Of a DNA stretch of 64,000 nucleotides, positions 17,337 through 26,121 are shown piece after piece. Both the position numbers and the translations under genes were made by a program. Numbering within the stretch: position 1 is the stretch's first letter; each line of letters starts with the position of its first letter. A model generated the notes under the pieces. The model had not been told where the DNA came from. It did not search any database and saw only the letters and a list, made by a program, of their open reading frames with translations. The stretch spans positions 1 through 64,000 of the forward strand of contig SBGG01000056.1 of assembly GCA_006226685.1 (NCBI GenBank), given 5' to 3'. The stretch comes from Sphingomonadales bacterium (lineage in GTDB: Bacteria; Pseudomonadota; Alphaproteobacteria; Sphingomonadales; Sphingomonadaceae).

Positions 17337-18821
17337 TCATTCGGCGGTGTCATAGCCCTTTTGACGCAAATCGACAGGATCTATCTCATAATCGGTGAGC
17401 TTCTTGCGCAGCGTATTGCGATTAATGCCGAGCAGGCTGGCCGCTCTGATCTGGTTGCCATCTACCGCCGCCAGCGTTTCGCGCAGCAATATCGGCTCGA
17501 CCAGCGCAAGCATGTCGTCATGGAGCGTCCCCGCGCCTTCGCCGGCGCTGACCGCCAGCCGCCGCCTGACCCATTCGCCCAGCAATTCGTGCAGTTCTCC
17601 ACCGCCCGGTCCCGTTTCGGTCGACAATCCGGCATCGATATTCTGGCGGACAATGTCGGCGGAAATCCTGTCTTCGCGGATCAGCACCGCCATACGCTGC
17701 ATCACATTCTGCAACTCGCGGACATTGCCTGGCCAACCGTAGAGCGAAAGCAACTGCGCGGCATCCGCATCCAAAATCTTGCGCGGGAGGCCTTCCTGCG
17801 CCGCCTGATCGAGGAAATGGCGTGCCAGCAACGGGATATCGTCCCGTCGCGCGCGCAACGGAGGCAGATCGATCGGCACGACATTGAGGCGATAATAAAG
17901 ATCCTGCCGGAACCGGTTTTCCGCGATCAGTTCGGGAAGATCCTTGTTCGTGGCCGCGATGATCCGCACATTGACGCGAACCGGAGTCGATCCCCCGACA
18001 GTGGTCACCTCCCCGCTTTGCAACACGCGTAGCAGGCGGGTTTGCGCCTCCATCGGCATGTCGCCGATTTCATCGAGAAACAGGGTGCCGCCATCGGCCT
18101 GTTCGAACTTGCCTGCGGTCCGCTGCAGCGCGCCGGTAAACGCACCCTTTTCATAACCGAACAGCTCGGCCTCGATCAGTTCGCGGGGGATGGCAGCCAT
18201 GTTCACCGCGACGAAGGGCTCATTCCGGCGACGGCCAAGGCGATGAATGGCCTGCGCCACCAGCTCCTTGCCTGTCCCCGATTCACCGAGGATGAGGATG
18301 GTGAGATCATTTTGCAGTACCCGCGCAATGGTCCGGTAGACTTCCTGCATCGCGGGCGAACGGCCGACCAGCGGCATGTCGTCGCTGATCTGATTGTCAT
18401 CCCCCGGCCCGACCGCCTCTCCGGCCCCGGCCGCAAGCCGCCGCGACGCGAGCGCATCCCCGACAGCACGCGTCAGTTCGTTGAGGTCGAAAGGCTTGGG
18501 CAGATATTCGAACACGCCCTTTTCCGTTGCTCGCACCGCCGTGTTGAGCGTATTCTGGGCCGAGAGAATGATGACCCGCATATCCGGCCAGCGTTCGATG
18601 ATCCGGTTGACGTCATCAAGGCCATCCCCATCCGGCAGCTTGACGTCGGTCACCAATATATCCGGGTGAAAACTTTCCAGTAACGCCGCCCGCTCGGCGA
18701 TGGTTCCGGCGATCTTCACGCTATAGCCGGCCCGGCGCAGTGCCTCGCTGACGACGACGCATATCGCGTTATCATCATCCACCACCAATATGCGGCCGCC
18801 GGCCCCCATATTCACCTTCAT
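17337..18821 (-). CDS. ntrC: Nitrogen regulation response regulator NtrC (sigma-54 activator)
   Basis: Activates nitrogen-scavenging genes with sigma-54 RNA polymerase when phosphorylated by NtrB. Receiver domain at about 10-125 with phosphoacceptor D59; AAA+ domain with Walker A GESGTGKE (179-186), the intact GAFTGA loop (226-231), Walker B FLDEIGDMP and the arginine-finger region FRQDLYYRLNV; a C-terminal Fis-type helix-turn-helix (IRAASLLGINRNTLRKKL). All key residues are present, in contrast to NtrX. It overlaps ntrB by four bases and lies 72 bases upstream of ntrY. Confidence 0.96.
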   Translation of the reverse strand: MKVNMGAGGRILVVDDDNAICVVVSEALRRAGYSVKIAGTIAERAALLESFHPDILVTDVKLPDGDGLDDVNRIIERWPDMRVIILSAQNTLNTAVRATEKGVFEYLPKPFDLNELTRAVGDALASRRLAAGAGEAVGPGDDNQISDDMPLVGRSPAMQEVYRTIARVLQNDLTILILGESGTGKELVAQAIHRLGRRRNEPFVAVNMAAIPRELIEAELFGYEKGAFTGALQRTAGKFEQADGGTLFLDEIGDMPMEAQTRLLRVLQSGEVTTVGGSTPVRVNVRIIAATNKDLPELIAENRFRQDLYYRLNVVPIDLPPLRARRDDIPLLARHFLDQAAQEGLPRKILDADAAQLLSLYGWPGNVRELQNVMQRMAVLIREDRISADIVRQNIDAGLSTETGPGGGELHELLGEWVRRRLAVSAGEGAGTLHDDMLALVEPILLRETLAAVDGNQIRAASLLGINRNTLRKKLTDYEIDPVDLRQKGYDTAE

Positions 18822-19921
18822 TCGATCATCCCCATCGGCAGCATGATACGGAAGATGCTCTCTCCGGCTTCCTGGTTCCGCGTATATTCGACAAATCCGT
18901 TCATGTCGCGAATCAGCTTGTCGACAAGGGCGAGGCCTAGCCCCTGTCCATCGCGTTTGCTGGAGATAAACGGACTGAACAGGTCTTCCTGAATGGCCGC
19001 GGGCACACCCGGACCGTTATCGATCACCAATATTTCTATGGGCAGGATCGCATTGCCCTTGCCTTCCCCCAGCATCACCGAAAAGCCGTGGCGAAACGCG
19101 GTTTCTATCCGGATCACCGGATGGGGCGCATCGGCCAGCGCCTCGCTCGCATTTTTGAGCAGGTTGATCATTACCTGCACCAGAGCATCGGGGTGACATA
19201 GTGCCGCCGGCAGCGAGGGATCATAATGGCGAATGATGCGGATCGTACTTGCAAAGCCGGTCGCGGCGATCTGGATCGCCTGATCGAGCAACGGGTAGAT
19301 ATTGGCCGAAACGCAATCGAGCTGCCGCTCGGTGGTAAAATCCTGCATCCGGTCGATCAGTGCGGCAATCCTATCCACTTCGTTGCAAATGAGCTGGGTC
19401 AGCGAATTATTGATCTCATTGGTGCGGTTTTCGAGCAGTTGCGCCGCCCCCCTGATTCCCGATAGCGGGTTCTTGATCTCATGAGCGAGGATCGCCGCGG
19501 CCCCCATTGCCGAACGGGCGCCGCCCGCTGTCCTCCTGCCGCCGATTTTCTGCGCCAGACTCTGGGTATGGATGGTCACGACCCGCCAGCCTTCATGCTC
19601 TCCTATGGGGGCGATCATGATGTCCGCTTTCACCGAAACCGTGCGTCCGGCATGAAGCAGGACGTCATAGGCCGCGATCGGTTTATCACCATGCCACAGG
19701 TCGAAGGCCGGATTAATCTGGTCGATGCGCAGGATGCGCGTCACCTCGCTGCCGATGATGGCGGACCGGGCCATGTTGAGCAGCACCTCGGCCCGTGCAT
19801 TGGCGTCCGCCACGAGGTTGTCGGGCGCCAGGACCAGAACCGCCACCGGCATCGCGGCGATCATCTCCGCTGCGCAGGGAACGCTCCGCGACAGGCCGGG
19901 CGATGGATCCTGCTGGATCAC
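18818..19921 (-). CDS. ntrB: Nitrogen regulation sensor histidine kinase NtrB
   Basis: A cytosolic two-component kinase/phosphatase that controls NtrC and is itself governed by PII protein. An N-terminal PAS domain (about 20-120) is followed by the dimerisation/phosphoacceptor box [16 protein letters not shown] with H147, then an HATPase domain ([31 protein letters not shown]). There are no membrane segments, as expected. The GTG start overlaps the dusB stop (GTGA), and its own stop overlaps ntrC, so dusB-ntrB-ntrC is one translationally coupled unit. This nifR3-ntrB-ntrC order is standard in alphaproteobacteria. Confidence 0.95.
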   Translation of the reverse strand: MIQQDPSPGLSRSVPCAAEMIAAMPVAVLVLAPDNLVADANARAEVLLNMARSAIIGSEVTRILRIDQINPAFDLWHGDKPIAAYDVLLHAGRTVSVKADIMIAPIGEHEGWRVVTIHTQSLAQKIGGRRTAGGARSAMGAAAILAHEIKNPLSGIRGAAQLLENRTNEINNSLTQLICNEVDRIAALIDRMQDFTTERQLDCVSANIYPLLDQAIQIAATGFASTIRIIRHYDPSLPAALCHPDALVQVMINLLKNASEALADAPHPVIRIETAFRHGFSVMLGEGKGNAILPIEILVIDNGPGVPAAIQEDLFSPFISSKRDGQGLGLALVDKLIRDMNGFVEYTRNQEAGESIFRIMLPMGMIE

Positions 19922-20916
19922 GCAGCGGCGCGCGAAAGAAGAGGGTCGTAAAAGCGCTCCAGCATGTCGAGCACCGTGCGGCTGTCCGGCACCTGATTGA
20001 CGGCATTGCGGAACTCGGCCGATCCCGGCAGCCCCTTGGTGTACCAGCCCAGATGCTTACGCGCCATATTGACGCCGGTCGTTTCGCCATAATGGTCGAG
20101 CATCGCGCGATAATGATCGACGATGACCCCATATTGCTCGTCAAGCGACGGGTCGGGCCGATTCTGCCCGGTGGCGAGGCCATGGATCACCTGCCCCAGC
20201 AGCCAGGGCCTGCCATAAGCCCCGCGACCGATCATCACGCCATCCGCGCCGCTCTGGTCGAGCGCGGTTGCCGCATCCTCGACCGTACAGATGTCGCCAT
20301 TGACGATGACCGGAATGGTCACCGCCTCCTTGACGGCACGGACAAACGCCCAGTCGGCCTGCCCTTTGTACATCTGACACCGGGTGCGGCCATGGACGGT
20401 AATCATTTTCGCGCCGATATCCTCAGCAATGCGGGCCAGTTCCGGCGCATTGAGGCTGGCATGGTCCCACCCCATCCGCATCTTTACCGTGACCGGCACC
20501 GAAACCGCCTTCACCGTCGCCTCGATCAGCGAAGCGGCCAGTTTCAGGTCGCGCATCAGGGCGCTGCCCGCCTCGCCGTTCACGACCTTGCGAACCGGGC
20601 ACCCCATATTAATGTCGATAATCGCCGCGCCGCGATCTTCGTTGAGCTTCGCCGCCTCCCCCATTTCATAGGGTGAGCAGCCGACAAGCTGCATCGAAAC
20701 AGGCTCCTCGACCGGATGCCAGGCCGCCTTTTGCAGCGACTGGCGCGTTTCGCGGATCATCGCCGGTGACGCGATCATCTCCGTCACGTTGAGACCGGAG
20801 CCATAACGACGCACCAGCGTGCGAAACGGCATGTCGGTCACACCCGTCATCGGGGCGAGAATGACCGGATTGTCGATCGTAACCGGGCCGATCCTGATGG
20901 GAGAAAGAGTGCGCAT
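19918..20916 (-). CDS. dusB: tRNA-dihydrouridine synthase DusB (NifR3)
   Basis: Reduces uridines in the tRNA D-loop using FMN and NADPH. The TIM-barrel motifs are [12 protein letters not shown] near the start, [12 protein letters not shown] with the catalytic C106, [12 protein letters not shown] and NGDI. Length is 332 residues. It is the first gene of the dusB-ntrBC cluster, formerly called nifR3. A large inverted repeat ends 5 bases upstream of its ATG and includes the putative ribosome binding site, so its translation may be structured (see the repeat entry). Confidence 0.95.
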   Translation of the reverse strand: MRTLSPIRIGPVTIDNPVILAPMTGVTDMPFRTLVRRYGSGLNVTEMIASPAMIRETRQSLQKAAWHPVEEPVSMQLVGCSPYEMGEAAKLNEDRGAAIIDINMGCPVRKVVNGEAGSALMRDLKLAASLIEATVKAVSVPVTVKMRMGWDHASLNAPELARIAEDIGAKMITVHGRTRCQMYKGQADWAFVRAVKEAVTIPVIVNGDICTVEDAATALDQSGADGVMIGRGAYGRPWLLGQVIHGLATGQNRPDPSLDEQYGVIVDHYRAMLDHYGETTGVNMARKHLGWYTKGLPGSAEFRNAVNQVPDSRTVLDMLERFYDPLLSRAAA

Positions 20917-20921
20917 CTACC

Positions 20922-20966
20922 GCCTGCCTAAAAAACAGGCAGCACATAACGATTTTTTAGGCAGGC
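20922..20966. repeat. 14-bp perfect inverted repeat in the dusB / ispDF divergent region
   Basis: The arms GCCTGCCTAAAAAA (20922-20935) and TTTTTTAGGCAGGC (20953-20966) are perfect inverted copies with 17 bases between them. A third, overlapping half-site AGGCAG (20937-20942) can pair with CTGCCT (20924-20929), so two mutually exclusive stems are possible. It lies between the divergently transcribed dusB and ispDF, so a terminator role is unlikely. In a dusB transcript the downstream arm contains the AGGCAGG that would serve as the ribosome binding site, only 5 bases from the AUG. It could be a protein operator, a translational control hairpin, or both. Confidence 0.7.
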
Positions 20967-21059
20967 CGCAAGCGAATGCAGATTCTCCTTCCCCTCGGTG
21001 CTTGCATTCCTGCGCCATATCTCTGGCCTAAACCGCCGCTCTGCGGTAAGCGCGCGATC

Positions 21060-22244
21060 ATGACGGAAACACCCCGCTCCGCCCCCACGCTTACCGCGAT
21101 CCTCGTTGCCGCCGGTACGGGTAGCCGGTCCGGTCAGCATGCCCCCAAGCAATATAGCCTGCTCGCGGGGCGGGCGGTAATTGCCCATAGCTGGGCTGCA
21201 CTTGCCGCGCATCCGGCCATCGGACGGATCATCGTGGTTATCGGCGCGGGGCAGGAAGATATGGCCCGCACCGCGCTGGCGTCGGTCACCGATACCCCGA
21301 TTCTCATCACCGGAGGCGCGACGCGACGGGATTCGGTAAGGGCCGCGCTGGAATTTCTGGAGCGTGACGCAGGAAATGGCGCCATATTGGTGCATGACGC
21401 GGCACGGCCGCTGCTGCCCGTGGGCGTGATAGACCGGTTGATTGCCGCGCTCGATCATCATGAGGGCGCGATTCCGGTGCTGCCCGTGGCGGACACGCTG
21501 GTGTGGGACGACGATGCGATGATGGGGGATGCGGTGGAGCGCGCGCCGCTGCGCCGTGTGCAAACGCCGCAGGCCTTCCGGTTCGAAACTTTATTGCGGG
21601 CGCATCTCAGCTGCCCCGCCGACATTCCAATAACGGACGATGCGGGATTATTGAGGGAAATCGGCATACCGGTCGCCCTGGTCGAGGGGGACGCGATGCT
21701 GGAAAAACTCACCTATCCCGATGATTTCGCGCGCATGCAGGCGTTGCTTTGCGCTGGCCGGACGGCGCGTACGGGCATGGGCTATGATGTACACCGGCTG
21801 GTCGAGGGCAAGCCGCTCTGGCTATGTGGCGTGGAGATCCCGCACAGCCATGGGCTTTCCGGGCATAGCGACGCGGATGTCGCCATCCACGCGCTGGTCG
21901 ATGCCCTGCTCGGCGCTTTGGCCGAAGGCGATATCGGCAGCCATTTTCCACCGTCCGATCCTCAGTGGAAGGGGGCCCCATCCCATCTGTTCCTGAGCTT
22001 CGCTCGGGAGAGAGTCGCGGCACGAAACGGCATCATCAGCCATGTCGATGTCACGCTGATCTGCGAGGCGCCGAAGGTCGGGCCGCACCGGGAGGCGATG
22101 CGGGTGCGGCTGGCGGAATTATTGGAAATTCCGCTGCCCGCCGTCTCGGTCAAGGCCACCACCACCGAAAGGCTGGGATTTGCGGGCCGCCGTGAAGGAA
22201 TCGCTGCACAGGCAGTTGCCACGCTCCTCGTCCCCGCATTATAG
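21060..22244 (+). CDS. ispDF: Bifunctional 2-C-methyl-D-erythritol 4-phosphate cytidylyltransferase / 2,4-cyclodiphosphate synthase
   Basis: Catalyses two non-consecutive steps of the MEP isoprenoid pathway in one chain. The IspD part (about residues 1-230) has the CTP-binding loop AILVAAGTGSRSG and VHDAARPL. The IspF part (from about 237) has the metal site in MGYDVHRL and SGHSDADVAIHALVDALLGA. Total length is about 394 residues. The ATG at 21060 is chosen because the IspD fold begins directly after it; an in-frame extension to 20976 is not family-like. The ispD-ispF fusion is frequent in alphaproteobacteria. cinA-like follows 7 bases downstream. Confidence 0.95.
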   Translation: MTETPRSAPTLTAILVAAGTGSRSGQHAPKQYSLLAGRAVIAHSWAALAAHPAIGRIIVVIGAGQEDMARTALASVTDTPILITGGATRRDSVRAALEFLERDAGNGAILVHDAARPLLPVGVIDRLIAALDHHEGAIPVLPVADTLVWDDDAMMGDAVERAPLRRVQTPQAFRFETLLRAHLSCPADIPITDDAGLLREIGIPVALVEGDAMLEKLTYPDDFARMQALLCAGRTARTGMGYDVHRLVEGKPLWLCGVEIPHSHGLSGHSDADVAIHALVDALLGALAEGDIGSHFPPSDPQWKGAPSHLFLSFARERVAARNGIISHVDVTLICEAPKVGPHREAMRVRLAELLEIPLPAVSVKATTTERLGFAGRREGIAAQAVATLLVPAL

Positions 22245-22251
22245 TCAGTTC

Positions 22252-22770
22252 ATGACCGAACCCCTGCTCCCCCCGGAACTGGTAGAGTTGGCCCAGCGCG
22301 TGGTGCAGGAAAACCGCCGTATCGGCCGCACCTTCGCGCTGGCGGAAAGCTGCACGGGCGGGCTGGTATCGGCTGCGATCACCGAAATTCCGGGCAGTTC
22401 CGAAGTGTTCGAGGCCAGCTTCGTCACCTATTCCAATGAGATAAAGCAGGAACTTCTCAAGGTTTCTCAGGATGTTCTGGAAACTTTCGGGGCGGTTTCC
22501 ATCGCCACCGCATGGGCCATGGCGCAGGGCGCGCTGGCGCGGACCCATGCCCATATCGCGGTTGCGATCACCGGCATTGCCGGCCCCGGCGGCGGGACAG
22601 AACAGAAGCCGGTCGGCACGGTGGTTTTCGCCCGGGCCGAGCGCGGGGGCAGCCCGGACAAGATCACCGCCGACCTCAAGAAGTTCGACAATGAAGGCCG
22701 CTCGGCAATCCGGCTTCAGGCCGCGTTATGCGCGCTCGAACTGTTGCTGCCGGAATCGGACGAACCGTAA
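22252..22770 (+). CDS. CinA C-terminal-domain protein (nicotinamide-nucleotide amidohydrolase, PncC-like)
   Basis: A 172-residue stand-alone version of the CinA C-terminal domain. Homologous PncC enzymes deamidate NMN to nicotinic acid mononucleotide in NAD recycling. Motifs are FALAESCTGGLVSAAI, TYSNEIKQELL and ITGIAGPGGGTEQKPVGTV. The ATG at 22252 is favoured because homologous sequence begins there; an upstream in-frame start would overlap ispDF. Its last 55 bases overlap, in antisense, the end of the COQ10-like gene. Confidence 0.88.
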   Translation: MTEPLLPPELVELAQRVVQENRRIGRTFALAESCTGGLVSAAITEIPGSSEVFEASFVTYSNEIKQELLKVSQDVLETFGAVSIATAWAMAQGALARTHAHIAVAITGIAGPGGGTEQKPVGTVVFARAERGGSPDKITADLKKFDNEGRSAIRLQAALCALELLLPESDEP

Positions 22771-23192
22771 AGCGCCTGCGCGCGGGTTTCGAACGCGCCG
22801 ATCATTTTACGCAACGCCTTGTCAAACATCTGGCCGGCGATCATTTCGAACAGCTTGTTCTTGAAGGCGAAATCGACCTCGAAATCGATCAGCACGCCGC
22901 CTTCGCCATCGGACCGGAACCGCCAGTCATTGGAAAGATGCTTTAGCGGCCCGTCGAGATAATCGACATGTACGCTGTTCGGCCTGTCCTTAAGAACGCG
23001 CGAGGTGAAGCTTTCGCTCAGCCCCTTGAAGCCGACGATCATGTCCGCGATCATCTCCGTTTCGCTGTCCGAACGCACCCGAATGGCGCTGACCCATGGC
23101 AGAAACTGCTCATAGGCCCGGACATCGGCGACCAGATCGAACATCTGTTCCGGGCTATACGGCAAATGCCGCGTTTCATTATGGCGAGGCAT
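22716..23192 (-). CDS. COQ10/RatA-like START-domain protein (type II toxin-antitoxin RatA family annotation)
   Basis: A 158-residue SRPBCC/START-fold protein. The N-terminal HNETRHLPYSPEQMFDLVADV and later FKGLSESFTSRV and LSNDWRFR are typical of the Coq10/YfjG (RatA) family. In eukaryotes and many bacteria this family binds ubiquinone; the ribosome-targeting RatA activity was reported for the E. coli member only, so a ubiquinone-linked role is the safer inference. The 3' end overlaps the cinA-like gene by 55 bases on the opposite strand. lipA lies 6 bases upstream on the same strand, so the two are likely co-transcribed. Confidence 0.85.
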   Translation of the reverse strand: MPRHNETRHLPYSPEQMFDLVADVRAYEQFLPWVSAIRVRSDSETEMIADMIVGFKGLSESFTSRVLKDRPNSVHVDYLDGPLKHLSNDWRFRSDGEGGVLIDFEVDFAFKNKLFEMIAGQMFDKALRKMIGAFETRAQALYGSSDSGSNSSSAHNAA

Positions 23193-23198
23193 TGCCGG

Positions 23199-24134
23199 TC
23201 ACCCCTTGGCGCGGGCGAGCTGCGCCTCCCGGGCCGCACGCATCTGCGCGAAATCCTCCCCGGCATGATAGCTCGACCGGGTCAGCGGGCTTGCTGCAAC
23301 CTGCAAAAAGCCCTTGGCCCGTGCGATCGCGGCATAGGCCGAAAAGGCCTGCGGCGTCACGAATTCCATGACTTTTGCATGTTTGGGCGTGGGCTGAAGA
23401 TATTGTCCCATGGTAAGGAAATCGATGTCAGCCGAGCGCATATCGTCCATCACCTGATGCACTTCCAGCCGCTGCTCCCCCAATCCCAGCATAATGCCGG
23501 ACTTGGTAAAGATCGAAGGGTCGAGTCGCTTCACCGTCTCCAGCAGGCGCAGTGAAGCATAATAGCGCGCGCCCGGACGGATCGTCGGATAGAGCCGGGG
23601 AACAGTTTCAAGATTATGATTATAGACATCCGGCCGCGCCGCGACGATCGCTTCGACCGCTGCCTGCATCTTGTTCCGGAAATCGGGCGTCAATATCTCA
23701 ATCGTGGTTTCCGGAGTCGTGCGCCGCAAGGCCTCGATCACCTTGACGAATTGCGAGGCGCCGCCATCGGGCAGGTCGTCGCGATCCACCGAAGTGATGA
23801 CGATATGCTCCAGCCCCATTTCCGCAGCGGCATCCGCCAAATTCTGGGGCTCATTGGGATCGACCTTGCGCGGCATCCCGGTCTTCACATTGCAAAATGC
23901 GCAGGCGCGGGTGCAGACATCACCCAAAATCATCACCGTCGCATGTTTTTTCGTCCAGCATTCACCGATGTTGGGACAGGCCGCTTCCTCGCACACTGTC
24001 GCCAACCCCTTGTCCCGCATCAATTTTCGGGTCGCGGCATAACCGGGGCTGGTCGGCGCTTTCACGCGAATCCAGTCGGGCTTGCGCTGAAGGGGGGCGG
24101 TTTCCGGTGAGGTAGGACTTGCAATCTTGCTCAT
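23199..24134 (-). CDS. lipA: Lipoyl synthase
   Basis: A radical-SAM enzyme that inserts two sulfurs into protein-bound octanoyl groups to make lipoyl cofactors. It has both iron-sulfur sites: the auxiliary cluster cysteines C48, C53 and C59 ([13 protein letters not shown]) and the radical-SAM CxxxCxxC at C74, C78 and C81 (CTRACAFC). The C-terminal RSSYHAGE serine that ligates the auxiliary cluster is also present. The ATG at 24134 gives the normal 311-residue length; the frame stays open upstream but without homologous sequence. It is followed by the COQ10-like gene, a common alphaproteobacterial arrangement. Confidence 0.96.
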   Translation of the reverse strand: MSKIASPTSPETAPLQRKPDWIRVKAPTSPGYAATRKLMRDKGLATVCEEAACPNIGECWTKKHATVMILGDVCTRACAFCNVKTGMPRKVDPNEPQNLADAAAEMGLEHIVITSVDRDDLPDGGASQFVKVIEALRRTTPETTIEILTPDFRNKMQAAVEAIVAARPDVYNHNLETVPRLYPTIRPGARYYASLRLLETVKRLDPSIFTKSGIMLGLGEQRLEVHQVMDDMRSADIDFLTMGQYLQPTPKHAKVMEFVTPQAFSAYAAIARAKGFLQVAASPLTRSSYHAGEDFAQMRAAREAQLARAKG

Positions 24135-24406
24135 TGCGTTCAGATAGCGACGGATCGACCGGGATACCAGTGCTGATATTCGGGATGTCGCGCCAAAATG
24201 AGGAGAAAGCGCGCAGCCGCATGGTGACGAGACAATAGTGAATCGGTCTGCGCCGTGGGTCGGGTTTCGCACTGTACTTCCGAACGATCGGAGAGAGGCC
24301 CCTCCCTAAAGGGCACCTTGAAAATCGTGAAGACGAGGAGATTACGAGCTGCTTTCGTCCCGACGGGGACGGAACACCGCTCGGACAGAAAAGGGACGCA
24401 ACGACC

Positions 24407-25039
24407 ATGTTTTCAGATATGTTGGAAGGCTATAAGCGGTTCCGTGCAACCGGCTGGACCAATCAGCGCGAGCGGTGGAATGAACTGCGCGACGGACAGA
24501 GACCCAAGGTCATGATCATCGCCTGTTCCGACAGTCGCGTCGATCCTTCCCAGATATTCGACACCAACCCCGGAGAGATTTTCGTCGTGCGGAACGTGGC
24601 CGCGCTGGTGCCGCCGTTTGAGACGAATCCGGGCTGGCATGGCGTTTCGGCCGCACTGGAATTCGCGGTGCAGGTACTGAAGGTGGATGAGATCGTCGTG
24701 ATGGGCCACGGACTGTGCGGCGGTTGCCATGCTGCGCTGACCCAGGAACTGAAGGATGCAGAGCCCGGTCAGGGCGGTTTCATCGCGCATTGGATCGATC
24801 TGCTCAATGACGCGCGCGAAAAGGTCGTTGCCGTCCATGGCGAGGATCGGAGCCGGGAGGCACTGCGCACGATGGAGAAGGAAGGCGTCAAGGTCAGCCT
24901 GGCCAATCTGCGCACCTTCCCCTGCATCCAGCAAAAGGAAGCCAAAGGCCGGTTGAAGCTGATCGGAGCCTATTTCGCTATCGCAGACGGCATGCTGCAT
25001 GTGCTGGACGAAGAAAGCGGGGAATTTTCTCCCGCCTGA
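24407..25039 (+). CDS. can: Beta-class carbonic anhydrase
   Basis: Interconverts CO2 and bicarbonate. Zinc ligands C40, H101 and C104 and the catalytic dyad D42/R44 lie in the signatures IIACSDSRVDPS and VMGHGLCGGC. Length is 210 residues, typical for the class, with no signal peptide, so it should be cytosolic. An AAGGGA ribosome binding site at 24391 supports the ATG at 24407. It is transcribed alone and divergently from lipA across about 270 bases that hold no gene I can support, only short GC-rich stems such as GTCCC...GGGAC at 24357-24370. Confidence 0.95.
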   Translation: MFSDMLEGYKRFRATGWTNQRERWNELRDGQRPKVMIIACSDSRVDPSQIFDTNPGEIFVVRNVAALVPPFETNPGWHGVSAALEFAVQVLKVDEIVVMGHGLCGGCHAALTQELKDAEPGQGGFIAHWIDLLNDAREKVVAVHGEDRSREALRTMEKEGVKVSLANLRTFPCIQQKEAKGRLKLIGAYFAIADGMLHVLDEESGEFSPA

Positions 25040-25090
25040 CGCGCTATACCCGGCCGACAGGCATGAGGCAGGCAGAATAAGATAAGCATG

Positions 25091-25125
25091 AAAAAGGCCA
25101 CCGGGATTATTCCGGCGGCCTTTTT
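25091..25125. terminator. Bidirectional intrinsic terminator between can and ndk
   Basis: A near-perfect hairpin, AAAAAGGCCaCCGG, loop, then CCGGcGGCCTTTTT, lies between the convergent genes can and ndk. The A-run on one side and T-run on the other let it stop transcription from both strands. Confidence 0.9.
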
Positions 25126-25151
25126 CTGTATTCCGTCCTGCCGGCGGATAA

Positions 25152-25574
25152 TCAGCCGACGATTTCTTCCGGCTTGAAGAAATAGGCGATTTCGATCGCC
25201 GCATTCTCATCGCTGTCCGAACCATGGACCGAATTTGCCTCGATCGATTCGGCGAATTCCTTGCGGATCGTACCGGCGTCGGCATTTTCCGGGTTGGTGG
25301 CGCCCATGATGTCACGGTTGCGCTTCACCGCATTCTCGCCTTCGAGCACCTGAACCACCACCGGGCCAGAGATCATGAAGGCAACCAGATCGGCGAAGAA
25401 GGGGCGATCCTTGTGCACAGCGTAGAAACCTTCCGCCTGCTCGCGGGTCATGCGGATGCGCTTGGAAGCGACGACGCGCAGGCCGGCTTCTTCCAGCTTC
25501 GCGGTAATCGCGCCGGTCAGATTGCGGCGCGTCGCGTCGGGCTTGATGATCGAAAAAGTGCGGTTCCCGGCCAT
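25152..25574 (-). CDS. ndk: Nucleoside diphosphate kinase
   Basis: Transfers the gamma phosphate from ATP to other NDPs through a phosphohistidine. The active-site H117 is in the signature NSVHGSDS; the start [14 protein letters not shown] and the R-rich nucleotide-binding residues ([28 protein letters not shown]) are canonical. Length of 140 residues is standard. It lies downstream of holC and pepA on the same strand but about 100 bases away, so it may have its own promoter. Confidence 0.97.
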   Translation of the reverse strand: MAGNRTFSIIKPDATRRNLTGAITAKLEEAGLRVVASKRIRMTREQAEGFYAVHKDRPFFADLVAFMISGPVVVQVLEGENAVKRNRDIMGATNPENADAGTIRKEFAESIEANSVHGSDSDENAAIEIAYFFKPEEIVG

Positions 25575-25671
25575 GTCGGCGTTACTCCAGTTAATACGTC
25601 TGTTGATTTGGCGGGCGCTTTACTCGTGTCTCCTTGTCGCGGCAAGGGCTTAATGGCCCCCTTCCCGCTTC

Positions 25672-26112
25672 TCAAGGCCCCTGAACCCATCGCCGGCCTT
25701 CCTGCCGCCAGAAGCGCGGGTTCACATCCTCGCGCGCCTTCAGCATGCGCCAGCAGGCTCGGGCTGGCTCAAGCGTTTCATCATCGAAAAAATAAAAAGC
25801 CCTCTCGAAATCAAGGGCTTCATCGCGCCACACGCCATCGGTCAGCGCGACATGTCGTGCGCCGTTGGCGGCCTCGGTCATCATAGCCGCCAGCAATATA
25901 GGCTGTATTTCGGGATCGCCTTCTTCCTGCGTTCCATGGGCAAGGAACGTTTCCGGTTTCCAATCCCATAGCGCGCGGGAAAGACGCGCCAGCCCCCCTT
26001 CCCGCGCGTCGATGACCAGCAACCGATCCCCCTGATCCATCAGCCGTTGCGCGATTGCGGGAAGCACCTGCTCCACCGGATCGCGCTTCAGCTGATAGAA
26101 ATCGACCTGCAT
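25672..26112 (-). CDS. holC: DNA polymerase III subunit chi
   Basis: The chi subunit links the clamp loader to single-stranded DNA-binding protein. Recognisable features are the start MQVDFYQL, the segment VEQVLPAIAQRLMDQGDRLLVIDA, and the end RFWRQEGRRWVQGP. Length of 146 residues is usual for the family. It follows pepA by 9 bases, the common pepA-holC pairing of proteobacteria. Confidence 0.9.
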   Translation of the reverse strand: MQVDFYQLKRDPVEQVLPAIAQRLMDQGDRLLVIDAREGGLARLSRALWDWKPETFLAHGTQEEGDPEIQPILLAAMMTEAANGARHVALTDGVWRDEALDFERAFYFFDDETLEPARACWRMLKAREDVNPRFWRQEGRRWVQGP

Positions 26113-26121
26113 GATGCCGGA

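Noticed and set aside
20976-21059. N-terminal extension of ispDF
   Set aside because: The extra 28 residues have no similarity to IspD proteins and start inside the divergent regulatory region; the ATG at 21060 matches the family.
24135-24406. Short GC-rich stems and an 86-codon frame between lipA and can, considered as a small RNA or riboswitch
   Set aside because: No aptamer-like conserved core or terminator is visible, and the frame overlaps can out of frame. Probably ordinary promoter and leader sequence.
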